Source: a virus
Length of the DNA stretch: 64,000 nt
Strand: one strand, 5' to 3'
Virus record (IMG/VR): IMGVR_UViG_3300036818_000089
Coordinates: 1 to 64,000 of that record
Shown here: piece after piece, positions 37,732 through 45,500 of the stretch
Layout of the letters: each line of letters begins with the position of its first letter
Position numbering within the stretch: position 1 is the stretch's first letter
Position numbers and translations under genes: made by a program
Notes under the pieces: generated by a model
Databases searched by the model: none
Seen by the model: the letters and a program-made list of their open reading frames with translations, nothing else
Told to the model about the DNA's origin: nothing

Positions 37732-38832
37732 ATGAGCCAATCGGGCCCCCGCCGCAAGGCGAACGCCGCCTACGTCCGCAAGGACCCCGCCCAGTGGATG
37801 CACGCCGGCTGGACCAGCACACCGAACTCCATCACCCGCGACCCGGACGTCCCGCCCGATGAATGCTGGGCCTGGACGTGGTTGGCCAGCATGGACGGCG
37901 AGTTCGAGGTCAGCGGCAAGAAGCTGTGGGAGGCGAAGAAGTCCCTCGCTCGCAACCGGGCCTACGACCTGCTGAACGCGTTGGAGAAGCGCGGCCTGCT
38001 GCTGCGCACCAACGAGTACGACCCGGTCGCGCAAGTGCCCTACGTCCAGTACGACCTGCAGCCGGTGCCGGTACCGGAGGAGGAGCGGACGTGGAAGCCG
38101 ACCAAGGCGACCCCCCGGCGCCGCGGCCCGCATCCGGGTTCGAAGGCGGCCCGCGAGGCGACTTCGACCTCTGCTGAAGCTGTGGACAACCCCGAAACCG
38201 CAGGTCAGGGCGGATTCCCGGCAGGGCGGGAATCCGCAGGTCGGCAGCGGACTCCCGACAGGCCGGGAATCCCTTCTGACCAGGACTTTCCCGCCCTGCC
38301 GGGAAGTAGGGTGGATTCCCGACAGGCCGGTTCCCGACAGGCCGGGAATCCCTATAAGGAAGAGAAGAAAAGTAGAGAAGAAAATCCATCTATCGAGGCG
38401 GCGGGCCACGGGCAGGCGATGGACGGATCGACGGAATCGTCGAACGAACGGGAACCGAGCCCGGCGGCGCTGGACCTGGTCCTCGGCCTGTCGTACGGGT
38501 CGCACACGCACCCCACCCAGGGCCAGGCGCGTCAGCTGGCGCTGCTCGTCGATGCGGCCCTCGCTGGCGGGCATGATCTGCGGTCGATCCGGCGTCACGC
38601 TCAGGGCAAGGTCAACCAAGCGAGGCGCAACGCTGTCGCCTACCTCACGTGCGGCCTGAGCGCCGATCAGCTCCCAGCGGTCCGGATGGACTCCCCACAG
38701 CCCGCTAGGCCCGTCACGGCGCCGTCAGGGGCCAAACCGGCGACCCTGATCGAGTCGCAGGACGACCTTTTGGCCCGTGGACTGCCCACCCAGTTCCTGC
38801 CGACCCGGCTGAAGGCAGCTGCGGGTGCGTAG
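37732..38832 (+). CDS. Replication initiator (winged-helix, lambda-O/DnaD-like)
   Basis: 366 residues from ATG 37732. The N-terminal 115 is a winged helix with DECWAWTWLASMDGEFEVSG and RNRAYDLLNALEKRGLL. A Pro/Arg-rich linker (about residues 115-225) encodes five palindromic iterons, immediately followed by an A-rich tract. The C-terminal helical part (LDLVLGLSYGSHTHPTQGQA) would contact a helicase loader. Overall architecture is that of lambda O and its relatives, in which the initiator gene contains the origin. It is the only replication-initiator candidate in the window. Confidence 0.75.
   Translation: MSQSGPRRKANAAYVRKDPAQWMHAGWTSTPNSITRDPDVPPDECWAWTWLASMDGEFEVSGKKLWEAKKSLARNRAYDLLNALEKRGLLLRTNEYDPVAQVPYVQYDLQPVPVPEEERTWKPTKATPRRRGPHPGSKAAREATSTSAEAVDNPETAGQGGFPAGRESAGRQRTPDRPGIPSDQDFPALPGSRVDSRQAGSRQAGNPYKEEKKSREENPSIEAAGHGQAMDGSTESSNEREPSPAALDLVLGLSYGSHTHPTQGQARQLALLVDAALAGGHDLRSIRRHAQGKVNQARRNAVAYLTCGLSADQLPAVRMDSPQPARPVTAPSGAKPATLIESQDDLLARGLPTQFLPTRLKAAAGA
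38212..38396. other. Candidate replication origin: iterons plus A-rich tract
   Basis: Five palindromic iterons of the TTCCCG-N6-CGGGAA type lie at 38212-38235, 38251-38273, 38288-38305, 38314-38330 and 38331-38352. The last two share TTCCCGACAGGCCGG in direct tandem. A purine/A-rich tract (38353-38396, AAGGAAGAGAAGAAAAGTAG) follows immediately, like an unwinding element in an otherwise G+C-rich gene. Confidence 0.75.
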
Positions 38833-38882
38833 CGGCGATGGGATCCTCCCGAACCGGCACCTCGGCGGTCGCCCGGCAGGTC

Positions 38883-38899
38883 GGCGGCTAATAGCCGCC
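38883..38899. terminator. 8-bp hairpin after initiator gene
   Basis: GGCGGCTA-A-TAGCCGCC, 50 bp after the initiator stop. Confidence 0.5.
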
Positions 38900-39065
38900 A
38901 GGCGGCTGAACGTAAACCCGCAGGTCGGACCCAAACAGCCGCGAGGCGGCCGGACGGTGAGCCCAGCGGCAGCGGTGATGGATCTTCAGGTCGCGCTATG
39001 CTGTCCACGCCGCCTTATCTGCGGCCTTTCGGGGCCGACGCTCGGGTTTGATGACCCGTTCTGTT

Positions 39066-39079
39066 TGTGGTGACGGATG
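39066..39079 (-). promoter_or_regulatory. Start-associated motif copy (orphan)
   Basis: Exact CATCCGTCACCACA on the minus strand. No convincing gene lies directly downstream. Confidence 0.55.
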
Positions 39080-39090
39080 GGATGGCAATG

Positions 39091-39126
39091 GCGGCCCCAG
39101 CGAGCGAACCTAGGCGCTGGGGCCGC
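39091..39126. terminator. 12-bp hairpin terminator
   Basis: GCGGCCCCAGCG pairs with 39115-39126. It lies just beyond the end of the leftward glycosyltransferase gene. Confidence 0.65.
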
Positions 39127-39149
39127 TCCCACGCCCACCGTGTGCGGGA

Positions 39150-39764
39150 TCAGTCGGTGGCGTCTCCCTGACCGTGCATGCCGCTGGTGTTGCGGCCGTG
39201 GTGGTACCACCACCATGTGCGTTGCGGCACGTGCACGATGCGGGCGTTTTTGGCGACGCAGCCGAGCGTGAAGGCGAAATCCTCGCCGTACCGCTGGCCG
39301 CCGATCGACTCGTCGACGGGCGGCGGGTGGAACCCGACGGCTTGGGCGAGCTCGGTGCGGACCAGGGTGGTGATGGTGGTTTGGTGCGGGTCGCTCGGGT
39401 CGAACGGTTTCCCGAAATGGCCGAGCGGGTCGGCTGTGCTGTCGCGGCCGGAGGCGTCGCGCACCTGGTAGTAGGAATACACGTAATCGGCGCCCTGCTG
39501 GGCTGTCCCGGCGAGCGCCTCAAGGTGGTCTCTCATCCATTCGTCATCGGAGTCAAGAAACGCCACCCACGGCGCCCGAACAGCCTGCAGGCCCTGGTCT
39601 CTCGTGCGCCACGCGCCGGCGCGGTGCCGGTCAACCACCACATGCAGCTCGGCCGGCTGAAGGGTCTGCGCCCACACCGACGCCACCGCCCGATCGAGCA
39701 TCCCGTTGCGGACGCGCGCCGGGTGGGCGGGGATGACAACAGCGATGTCTCCGATGTCCAACAC
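39150..39764 (-). CDS. GT2-like glycosyltransferase
   Basis: 204 residues from GTG 39764 with AGAAGGG upstream. AVVIPAHPARVRNG and ASVWAQTLQPAELHVVVDRH open the GT-A fold, and WVAFLDSDDEW provides the DxD metal site. ESIGGQRYGEDFAFTLGCVA follows as in GT2 enzymes. It lies outside the sugar block at 11-16 kb, so it could act on a different acceptor, perhaps tail glycosylation. Preceded by a hairpin and the recurrent motif. Confidence 0.8.
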   Translation of the reverse strand: MLDIGDIAVVIPAHPARVRNGMLDRAVASVWAQTLQPAELHVVVDRHRAGAWRTRDQGLQAVRAPWVAFLDSDDEWMRDHLEALAGTAQQGADYVYSYYQVRDASGRDSTADPLGHFGKPFDPSDPHQTTITTLVRTELAQAVGFHPPPVDESIGGQRYGEDFAFTLGCVAKNARIVHVPQRTWWWYHHGRNTSGMHGQGDATD

Positions 39765-39796
39765 GTCGTGCCCTTCTGTCCGGTGTCGGGTACAGA

Positions 39797-39833
39797 ACGG
39801 TCCCGCGTCCGACGGAAGGGGACGCGGGACCGT
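39797..39833. terminator. 14-bp hairpin in leader of the GT2 gene
   Basis: ACGGTCCCGCGTCC pairs exactly with 39820-39833 around a 9-base loop. It lies between the recurrent motif at 39858 and the GTG at 39764, so it could be an attenuator. Confidence 0.6.
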
Positions 39834-39857
39834 GTGTCGCCCTGGAGGGGCGGTCCG

Positions 39858-39871
39858 TGTGGTGACGGATG
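39858..39871 (-). promoter_or_regulatory. Start-associated motif copy
   Basis: Exact CATCCGTCACCACA on the minus strand, 93 bases before the GT2 start. Confidence 0.6.
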
Positions 39872-39932
39872 CAGCTGTGGTGGTTCCTGGACTGAGCCAA
39901 TCACGGCGGTCCGCCACCGGTCAGGGTGCTGG

Positions 39933-40061
39933 TCAGATCGCGTCGTAGGTGCGGTGCCAGCAGGCGGGGTGTGCGTAGAGCTGCTCTCGTGTGCCGTCCA
40001 GACCCGAGGGCATCATGGGCTTGCCCTTCCGGATCAGGTCGGGGCATTCGGAGCAGGGCAT
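39933..40061 (-). CDS. Small zinc-knuckle protein
   Basis: 42 residues: CSECPDLIRKGKPMM followed by AHPACWHRTYDAI gives a C-x2-C, His, Cys site. No good Shine-Dalgarno, so the start is uncertain. It may be a tiny nucleic-acid-binding protein. Confidence 0.45.
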   Translation of the reverse strand: MPCSECPDLIRKGKPMMPSGLDGTREQLYAHPACWHRTYDAI

Positions 40062-40248
40062 GTCGCGAGGTGCGGCGGGCGCATCACCGGGGGTGTTTGA
40101 CGCGCCCGCCGCGGTCTCGGATCGGCTCACGCAGCGGCCGAGCAGGGTAAGCGCGGGCGCGCGGTGTGCCGCCAAAGCGGCGAAGGCAACATGGGGCGAG
40201 GCCTCCCGGCAGGCGTCGGCTGTGGTGGTTCCTGTAACCAGTCTTCGG

Positions 40249-40296
40249 TTACGGATACACCCTGTCAACACTCCACGCGAGGGATCTTTACGGATA
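40249..40296. promoter_or_regulatory. TTACGGATA direct repeats
   Basis: Exact copies at 40249-40257 and 40288-40296, 39 bp apart, upstream of an XRE gene. The second overlaps a TTTACG -35-like hexamer (40287-40292). Confidence 0.5.
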
Positions 40297-40314
40297 GCGG
40301 GGAGCGGCTACGCT
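40287..40314 (+). promoter_or_regulatory. Promoter of the XRE-DUF5753 gene
   Basis: TTTACG (-35), 16-base spacer and TACGCT (-10) place the transcript start at or next to the ATG at 40321, so a leaderless mRNA is likely. Confidence 0.55.
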
Positions 40315-40320
40315 GGTTAC

Positions 40321-41160
40321 ATGGCTGGAACCGGTGACACACCCCGCGCGCATCAGCTAGGTGCGGAAATACGGGATCTGAGGCTTGTCGCCGGTATCGG
40401 CTTCCGCGAGCTAGCCAGACAATTGGGCTACACCCACACAAAACTCAGCCACATTGAATCCGGGCGTCGAGCACCAACACCTGAAGACACCGCCACAATC
40501 CTCGCCCACCTCGGCGTCACCGACGACAAACGTGAAGAACTCCTGGCCCTGGCCCGCGCAGCAGCCGACCCCGACTGGGTAGCGCCCGGCGTCGGCAAAA
40601 CACTGGCCGCGCTGCTGGAATACGAACGCACCGCGAAACTGATCACCGAAGCCAACCAGGCCCTCATCCCCGGTCTCCTGCAAACCAGGGACTACGCCCG
40701 CTCGATCATGCTCAGTTCAGGTGCCACCACCGGGGAGGCCGACCATCGGGTAGCGATCAGGATGAGCCGCCGCGACGTCCTCGACCGCGCCGACCCGGTC
40801 ACGCTCCGCGCACTGGTCGGCGAGTACGCTCTGCGCTACCCCGCCTGCGACGCATCGGTCATGTCCGACCAGATGCGGCATCTACTCAAATGGGGAGAAC
40901 GGGAAAACGTAGAAATACGTGTCATCCCGATCGCCAGCCAATGGACACCCGTCCACAACGGGCCATTCGTGCTGATCGAATTCGAACGCCCCAACCCTGT
41001 GGTCCACCTCGAAAACTACAGGTCAGCTGTCTTCGTCACCGACAAGCGTGACGTGCGCGATTACCAGAACGCGGCGGAGAACCTCCGCCGGGCGGCGATG
41101 AACCCCGCAGCCACAACGGGGCTCATCACCGAATTGCTGAACCGATGGGAGGAGCAATAA
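40321..41160 (+). CDS. XRE-DUF5753 family regulator
   Basis: 279 residues, start ATG 40321, rejecting a longer frame from 39991. N-terminal XRE HTH (RDLRLVAGIGFRELARQLGY, then KLSHIESGRRAPT). The C-terminal DUF5753 part is recognised by KLITEANQALIPGLLQTRDY, a MSRRDVLDRADP helix and QWTPVHNGPFVLIEF. Such proteins act with a DUF397 partner, here immediately downstream, in actinomycete developmental control and toxin-like systems. Confidence 0.85.
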   Translation: MAGTGDTPRAHQLGAEIRDLRLVAGIGFRELARQLGYTHTKLSHIESGRRAPTPEDTATILAHLGVTDDKREELLALARAAADPDWVAPGVGKTLAALLEYERTAKLITEANQALIPGLLQTRDYARSIMLSSGATTGEADHRVAIRMSRRDVLDRADPVTLRALVGEYALRYPACDASVMSDQMRHLLKWGERENVEIRVIPIASQWTPVHNGPFVLIEFERPNPVVHLENYRSAVFVTDKRDVRDYQNAAENLRRAAMNPAATTGLITELLNRWEEQ

Positions 41161-41162
41161 GG

Positions 41163-41333
41163 GTGACAGACACAATACGCTGGCGTAAGTCCACGTGTAG
41201 CAACTCCACGTCATCATGCGTCGAACTGGCACCGGAAGGTCTCGTGCGGGACAGCAAGAACCCGCACGGCCCGATACTGAAGATCCGGTGGGATGGTCTG
41301 ATCGTGGCCATCCAGAACGGCACGATCAGCTAG
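41163..41333 (+). CDS. DUF397 protein (partner of XRE-DUF5753)
   Basis: 56 residues from GTG 41163 with GGAGGAG upstream. WRKSTCSNSTSSCVELAPEG then VRDSKNPHGPILKI is the DUF397 signature. Family pairs with the upstream XRE protein. A different-frame ATG at 41145 was not chosen because it would overlap the regulator. Confidence 0.85.
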   Translation: MTDTIRWRKSTCSNSTSSCVELAPEGLVRDSKNPHGPILKIRWDGLIVAIQNGTIS

Positions 41334-41344
41334 GACGAAACGGC

Positions 41345-41370
41345 GCCCCCGGCCGATGCTGGCCGGGGGC
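41345..41370. terminator. 10-bp hairpin terminator
   Basis: GCCCCCGGCC pairs with 41361-41370 around GATGCT. It separates the rightward DUF397 gene from the leftward tail fibre gene and can serve both. Confidence 0.7.
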
Positions 41371-41391
41371 ACCGTGTTCGAGTACAGACGG

Positions 41392-42681
41392 TCACCCGCT
41401 CGGCCCATAGTTGACCATGTCGACCTGGCCCGGGATCGACTCCGACCCCCACACGTGCGCACCCTGAATCAGGAACATCAGCGAGAACGACCCATCCACT
41501 GCCAGGTCGGTTTCCTGCACGATCCACCGTGCGCTGGGTCCGTGAACGTGCCCGAAATCGCCGGACACATAGAAGCCGGAGTGCCCGTTCGGGTCCTGGC
41601 TGGGACCGTAACCGTCGGACAGATAGTTCACCAGGGCACCGTCGACCAGGCTGGCCAGATCGCATTGCGAGTCACTCCCAGTGGAGATCATGTTCAGGTC
41701 CCACACCACCAGATGGCCAGCCGCGACCTTCCCCGCGGGCAGTGTCAGCACCGTCCACGACGGCGCCTGAGTCGTCGGGGTAAGACCGCCGCCGGCAGGC
41801 CCGAACGTCAGCTTCTGCGGGCCGCTCGTCACGAACACCGGGGAGAAACCCGAACCACCGCCGCCGGCGTCCCGCCAGTCGACCCCGTCCGGGGCGGCCG
41901 CGTTGGCGGTGAGCACCTGGTTGTCGGAGCCCACCGGCAGCCGGGCCACAGTGCCTGCCCCGGACGCGACGACCAGGTCACCTTTGGTGGTGACCGTGTC
42001 GAGCGGAACCAGGCCCGCTTCGGCTGCCTCGGCACGGTCGGTCTCGGACGTCAGGTCGCCTGTGCTGGCTTTCCCGGCCAACGCAGTGGCTGTGGACGAC
42101 GCGAGCACGGCGAGGTCTGCGGCGTTCGCCTTATCTGCCTCGGCTGCCTCCGCGCGAGCGACCTCCCCTGCCAGGTCAGCCGCGGTGGCCTTGTCGCCCA
42201 GCGCGGCCGTCAAGCCGGCGACCGCAGCTTGCGGCAGCGTGCCGTCCTCGCCCAACGGCCCGGCCGGGCCGCCTGGCTGGCCGACAGAGGTCAGCGGCAC
42301 ATACAACGTGGCCGGTGGCGGCGGGTTGGGGACAGCCAAGCTGTGGATCCGGGCCAGCGTGGTCGTCGACGGGCTGGCCGGCAGAGGCGCGTGGAACCGC
42401 TCCGTCCACACATCGGTTTGGATCGACCACTCGTACAGCCAGTTTTGCTGGCTGAAGTCGGGGTCGTCCGTGGCGGGCAGGCTCGGCGGGTCACCGACGA
42501 ACACGCCGTCGCTGATGACGAACGTCACGGCTTCGCCCGGGCCGAGGACGTACCCGTCGACGGGCACGTCCAAGGCCACGGGGATCGCGGCCCGCGCGGT
42601 GCCGGTAGCCAAAGCACCGGTCACCGGGTGGGCGATGATGCCGCCCACGGTGACCCGGGAGATCGACGGTGGCTCCGACAC
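41392..42681 (-). CDS. Tail fibre / receptor-binding protein
   Basis: 429 residues. The N-terminal 140 residues are beta-rich. A short collagen-like GQPGGPAGPLGEDG is followed by helical repeats (DKATAADLAGEVARAEAAEA and DKANAADLAVLASS). The KGDLVVASGAGTVARLPVGS segment is typical of phage tail fibres. The C-terminal 180 are beta-rich and are the likely receptor-binding head. Last gene of the virion module on this strand. Confidence 0.7.
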   Translation of the reverse strand: MSEPPSISRVTVGGIIAHPVTGALATGTARAAIPVALDVPVDGYVLGPGEAVTFVISDGVFVGDPPSLPATDDPDFSQQNWLYEWSIQTDVWTERFHAPLPASPSTTTLARIHSLAVPNPPPPATLYVPLTSVGQPGGPAGPLGEDGTLPQAAVAGLTAALGDKATAADLAGEVARAEAAEADKANAADLAVLASSTATALAGKASTGDLTSETDRAEAAEAGLVPLDTVTTKGDLVVASGAGTVARLPVGSDNQVLTANAAAPDGVDWRDAGGGGSGFSPVFVTSGPQKLTFGPAGGGLTPTTQAPSWTVLTLPAGKVAAGHLVVWDLNMISTGSDSQCDLASLVDGALVNYLSDGYGPSQDPNGHSGFYVSGDFGHVHGPSARWIVQETDLAVDGSFSLMFLIQGAHVWGSESIPGQVDMVNYGPSG

Positions 42682-42762
42682 GGCGGCCTGCCCTTCCTTA
42701 TGCGACGTCGGGGTCTTGTGGTGGCCAGTCCGGGGCGACGCGCCGCAGGCTGGGTAACCGTG

Positions 42763-43176
42763 CTAGCGCTGGTCGGGGATCTCGTCCCCACCGGACAGGC
42801 GGGATCCGGCGGGTGGAGTCGACGTCGATCGGGACCCAGGTACCGGAGATGCTTCGATACCCGGGCCCGGTCGGTCCGACCGTGCTGCGGTGTAGACGGG
42901 TGCGGCCGCGTAACCCAACGCGAGGGTGATGAGCCATCCCGGGACGCGGGGTTCCAGCCACCGCCACAGCCCGTACCACCCGGCGGTAAGGACCGCCGTC
43001 ATCGCGGCGACGACCAGGTCGTGCACGCGGGCCAACACGATCAGCGGCAGGCCGAGCCCGACCAGCCACGACACGGCGAAACCCCACGCCACTGGAACGA
43101 CGGTGCGGATGAGGCTGATGGCCCCATCGGACAGCGGCTGGTCCGGGTCCGGCCCGGCGATGTGCTGCGACATCAC
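42763..43176 (-). CDS. Holin candidate
   Basis: 137 residues, GTGA-coupled to the endolysin. Three hydrophobic helices (WGFAVSWLVGLGLPLIVLAR, LVVAAMTAVLTAGWYGLW and WLITLALGYAAAPVYTA) and a disordered Arg/Ser-rich C-terminus fit a type I holin. A charged tail of 40 residues would lie in the cytoplasm. No sequence family recognised. Confidence 0.65.
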   Translation of the reverse strand: MMSQHIAGPDPDQPLSDGAISLIRTVVPVAWGFAVSWLVGLGLPLIVLARVHDLVVAAMTAVLTAGWYGLWRWLEPRVPGWLITLALGYAAAPVYTAARSDRPGPGIEASPVPGSRSTSTPPAGSRLSGGDEIPDQR

Positions 43177-44177
43177 GACGCTCCCTTCGGGGTGACCAAC
43201 ACGTTGAACCCGTTTCCGAGGTAGACCTCCATGTCCTTCGCGACCTCGTCGGCCATCGCCGCGACCTGCGCGTCGGATACCTCAACGTCGGGCGCGGCGA
43301 GCGCGGCCTGTAGGGCAGCGACCTTGGTTGCCAGATCAGCCAGCGCGTTCTGCTGGGACTGGTCGAGGGCGATGTCCTGCTTGATCAGCGTCGACAGCGT
43401 GGACACGGCGGAGGCGAGTAGGCCGCGGAACGCGAAGATCTCGGCGTTCGTGCGTCCCTGCGGGTTGCCGCCTGGGGTGGAGTTGCCGACCAGCAGGTCG
43501 TGTGCGGCCGATGCGATCTCGGCGGACTGCTGCGCGGTGAGCTTGTTGATGGGACTGGTCACGGTTGGCTCCAGAGTGAATAGTCGGTTGGACAGGTCGC
43601 AGGTGACGCCGCCGATCACGCGGGTGACGGGTGTCGCCGGGCCGTCGGCTGCGGTAGCGGGTCCGCCCTGGCGCTGCCAGAAGGTGGCGACGTCAGCGGT
43701 GCCGGTGCGCGAGGGCGCGGGCCCGGCCTGCCAGGCGATCGGCGCGAGCCCGGCCTTGGCGCACGCGGCGAGGAACGCCCCGAACCCGTACGGGCCGACC
43801 GTGAACCGGAACGGGGTGAGGACGTCGTGGAAGCCCTTCACGTACTCGATGTCGGCTTGGTTGAACCCGGGCTTGTCGTTGGCGGCGAACACCATCGTGA
43901 CGGGTGGCTGTCCGGCAGTGATGTTCCGCAGGTCGGTCAGGGCGATCGCTGCGTTGGCCCGCCCGGTGGCGTACCCGCCGTCGGCGTCGGTGGTGGTGCG
44001 TTCGACAACGGCGATGGTTTTGCGGCCGTGCGCGAGGTGGTCGGCGTACTCGGCGTGGGTGAGGCGTTTGCCGCTGCCGCCGAGCCCGACGTAGCGGATG
44101 GCGCCTTCGATCCCGGCCGCCCGCATGGACGCGCCGGACACGGTGCCGCCGCTGTAGTCGATCCACACTGTGGTCAC
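43173..44177 (-). CDS. Endolysin, DUF1906 glycoside-hydrolase-like
   Basis: 334 residues from GTG 44177 (GGGAGGC). The N-terminal 210 match the DUF1906 TIM-barrel: WIDYSGGTVSGASMRAAG, AAIRYVGLGGSGKRLTHAEY and TTMVFAAND-type strands, with PIAWQAGP near the end. It acts on peptidoglycan. The C-terminal 120 is a long helical region (LLASAVSTLSTLIKQDIALD, LADLATKVAALQAALAAP) that may oligomerise or anchor. Confidence 0.8.
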   Translation of the reverse strand: MTTVWIDYSGGTVSGASMRAAGIEGAIRYVGLGGSGKRLTHAEYADHLAHGRKTIAVVERTTTDADGGYATGRANAAIALTDLRNITAGQPPVTMVFAANDKPGFNQADIEYVKGFHDVLTPFRFTVGPYGFGAFLAACAKAGLAPIAWQAGPAPSRTGTADVATFWQRQGGPATAADGPATPVTRVIGGVTCDLSNRLFTLEPTVTSPINKLTAQQSAEIASAAHDLLVGNSTPGGNPQGRTNAEIFAFRGLLASAVSTLSTLIKQDIALDQSQQNALADLATKVAALQAALAAPDVEVSDAQVAAMADEVAKDMEVYLGNGFNVLVTPKGAS

Positions 44178-44308
44178 GGCGCCTCCCGTGCGGGAGCGCG
44201 ACGCCAGGAGACACGGCCGTCGAGGAATTCGAACGCCAGCCAGTCCGGGCCTTCGGCGTGCACGAGCACGTCGTGCCCGTCCTCGCGGCGGATCGTCGGC
44301 GCGGCCAT
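44174..44308 (-). CDS. Small hypothetical protein
   Basis: 44 residues coupled on both sides (TGATG and GTGA). Sequence VLVHAEGPDWLAFEFLDGRV suggests a beta hairpin. Function unknown. Confidence 0.6.
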   Translation of the reverse strand: MAAPTIRREDGHDVLVHAEGPDWLAFEFLDGRVSWRRAPAREAP

Positions 44309-45108
44309 CAGCTCACCCGCTTCACGGTCCAGAAGTCCGAGGACAGCCGCGAGTCGGTCAGGTAGGCGTAGGGCAGCGTGAACAGCCCGCCCTTGCCCCA
44401 CCCGGTGCCCCACGAGTTGCGGCAGATCCACCGCTGGATCGCGTCGTCGTAGCCCACCGCGACAACGCAGTGCCCGCCGAGCTGCTCCTCATCCCGGCTG
44501 GGCATCGGGACGGTGCCGGTTTCGGCGACCTGCCGGGACTCGAAACTGGCGTACACAGTGAACCCGAACACGACCGGTGTGCCACCGGCCAGCACCGCCT
44601 TGATCTGGTCCGCCTGCTGCGGCACGCGTTCGTACACGACAGCCTCGGTGCCCGATGCGGCCGCGTAGCACGCCGAGGTCGGCTTCTGGCCGGCGCGGTG
44701 CCCAGCCGGCCACGACCCGTCGCTGTTGGCCGCCTCGCCGTCGTAGGGCCACTCGGCTTCTGGGCACACGCCCTGCTTCGCGACCGAGCGGACACCATCG
44801 CGGATCTGCGCGCCGGAGTCCGAGCCGACGCTCTTCTCCATCGCGCGCTCGTTGTAGTAGATGAACAGGCGCGACGGCATGAAGTCGGCGAGGTTCTGCT
44901 TGCGCATCTCGTACTCGACTGCCGCGCCGATGCCGTTCGCCGTGCACGACCCGATCTGCTGCTGGTCGTAGATCGGCGGCATCGCAGGGTCGGTGGACAG
45001 GTCCGCCGCTGCGGGCAGGTGGGCCAGCGTCTCTGGCGCTGCCGTGCGTACGCGGTCGCGGTGGTCGGGTAGATCCGCGACCCAGCCGTATCGTCTGTCG
45101 GTTCGCAT
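44308..45108 (-). CDS. Papain-family (C1) cysteine peptidase
   Basis: 266 residues. The catalytic Cys is in QIGSCTANGIGAAVEY (Cys55), the His in GGHCVVAVGYDD and the Asn in RNSWGTGWGKGG, all in papain order. A RYGWVADLPDHRDR segment precedes. No signal peptide. Papain-like enzymes in tailed phages are uncommon. Location between the lysis and fibre genes suggests a role in virion maturation, host-wall protein digestion or lysis. Preceded by an exact start-associated motif. Confidence 0.8.
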   Translation of the reverse strand: MRTDRRYGWVADLPDHRDRVRTAAPETLAHLPAAADLSTDPAMPPIYDQQQIGSCTANGIGAAVEYEMRKQNLADFMPSRLFIYYNERAMEKSVGSDSGAQIRDGVRSVAKQGVCPEAEWPYDGEAANSDGSWPAGHRAGQKPTSACYAAASGTEAVVYERVPQQADQIKAVLAGGTPVVFGFTVYASFESRQVAETGTVPMPSRDEEQLGGHCVVAVGYDDAIQRWICRNSWGTGWGKGGLFTLPYAYLTDSRLSSDFWTVKRVS

Positions 45109-45128
45109 GCCTGGTGTCCTTTGGTGGT

Positions 45129-45142
45129 TGTGGTGACGGATC
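45129..45142 (-). promoter_or_regulatory. Start-associated motif copy
   Basis: GATCCGTCACCACA on the minus strand, ending 20 bases before ATG 45108, with AAAGGA between. Confidence 0.65.
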
Positions 45143-45500
45143 AGGGGGATGGGGGTAACTGCTGGGACATCGTCTTGACCTGCAGGCGCAGGAAGTTCAG
45201 TTCGGTCTGGGCGTCGGCCAGCTTCGAGTTCAAGTCCTCGGCTCTGGCGTTCGCGGACCGCAGTTGGCCGGTCATGTCGCGGATGGTGCGTTCGGCGCCG
45301 GAGAGCTTCGACTCCAACTCCTCCACCCGCTCCCGGTAGGGCTTGAGGAGTTCCACCGCCGACTTGACCACAAGGCGGTCGCCTTCGTCGGCCTGCTGGT
45401 CCCGCTCGGCGCGGCGTTTACGCCAGCCGTCGACGATGCCCCACAGGCCGGGGATCCACGCGGCCGCGCCGATCAGGCCGATCAGCAGCACGGCGTTCAC
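45141..45500 (-). CDS. Membrane-anchored coiled-coil protein
   Basis: 119 residues from GTG 45500 (GTGA overlap). One N-terminal helix (VLLIGLIGAAAWIPGLWGIV), then a coiled coil to the end (RERVEELESKLSGAERTIRD and NARAEDLNSKLADAQTELNF). Topology resembles inner-membrane spanin or holin-antiholin partners. It sits in the lysis cassette. Confidence 0.6.
   Translation of the reverse strand: MNAVLLIGLIGAAAWIPGLWGIVDGWRKRRAERDQQADEGDRLVVKSAVELLKPYRERVEELESKLSGAERTIRDMTGQLRSANARAEDLNSKLADAQTELNFLRLQVKTMSQQLPPSP

Larger units (their letters stand above)
38833..39149. other. Intergenic region with two hairpins and a motif copy
   Basis: About 315 bp. Contains a hairpin at 38883-38899, a recurrent motif copy at 39066-39079 with no minus-strand gene immediately downstream, two tiny overlapping frames at 38998 (17 codons) and 39051 (20 codons), and a terminator. 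Confidence 0.5.

Noticed and set aside
38667-39008. Minus-strand frame downstream of the orphan motif at 39066
   Set aside because: It overlaps the 3' end of the initiator gene and lacks a Shine-Dalgarno. The orphan motif does not prove a gene.
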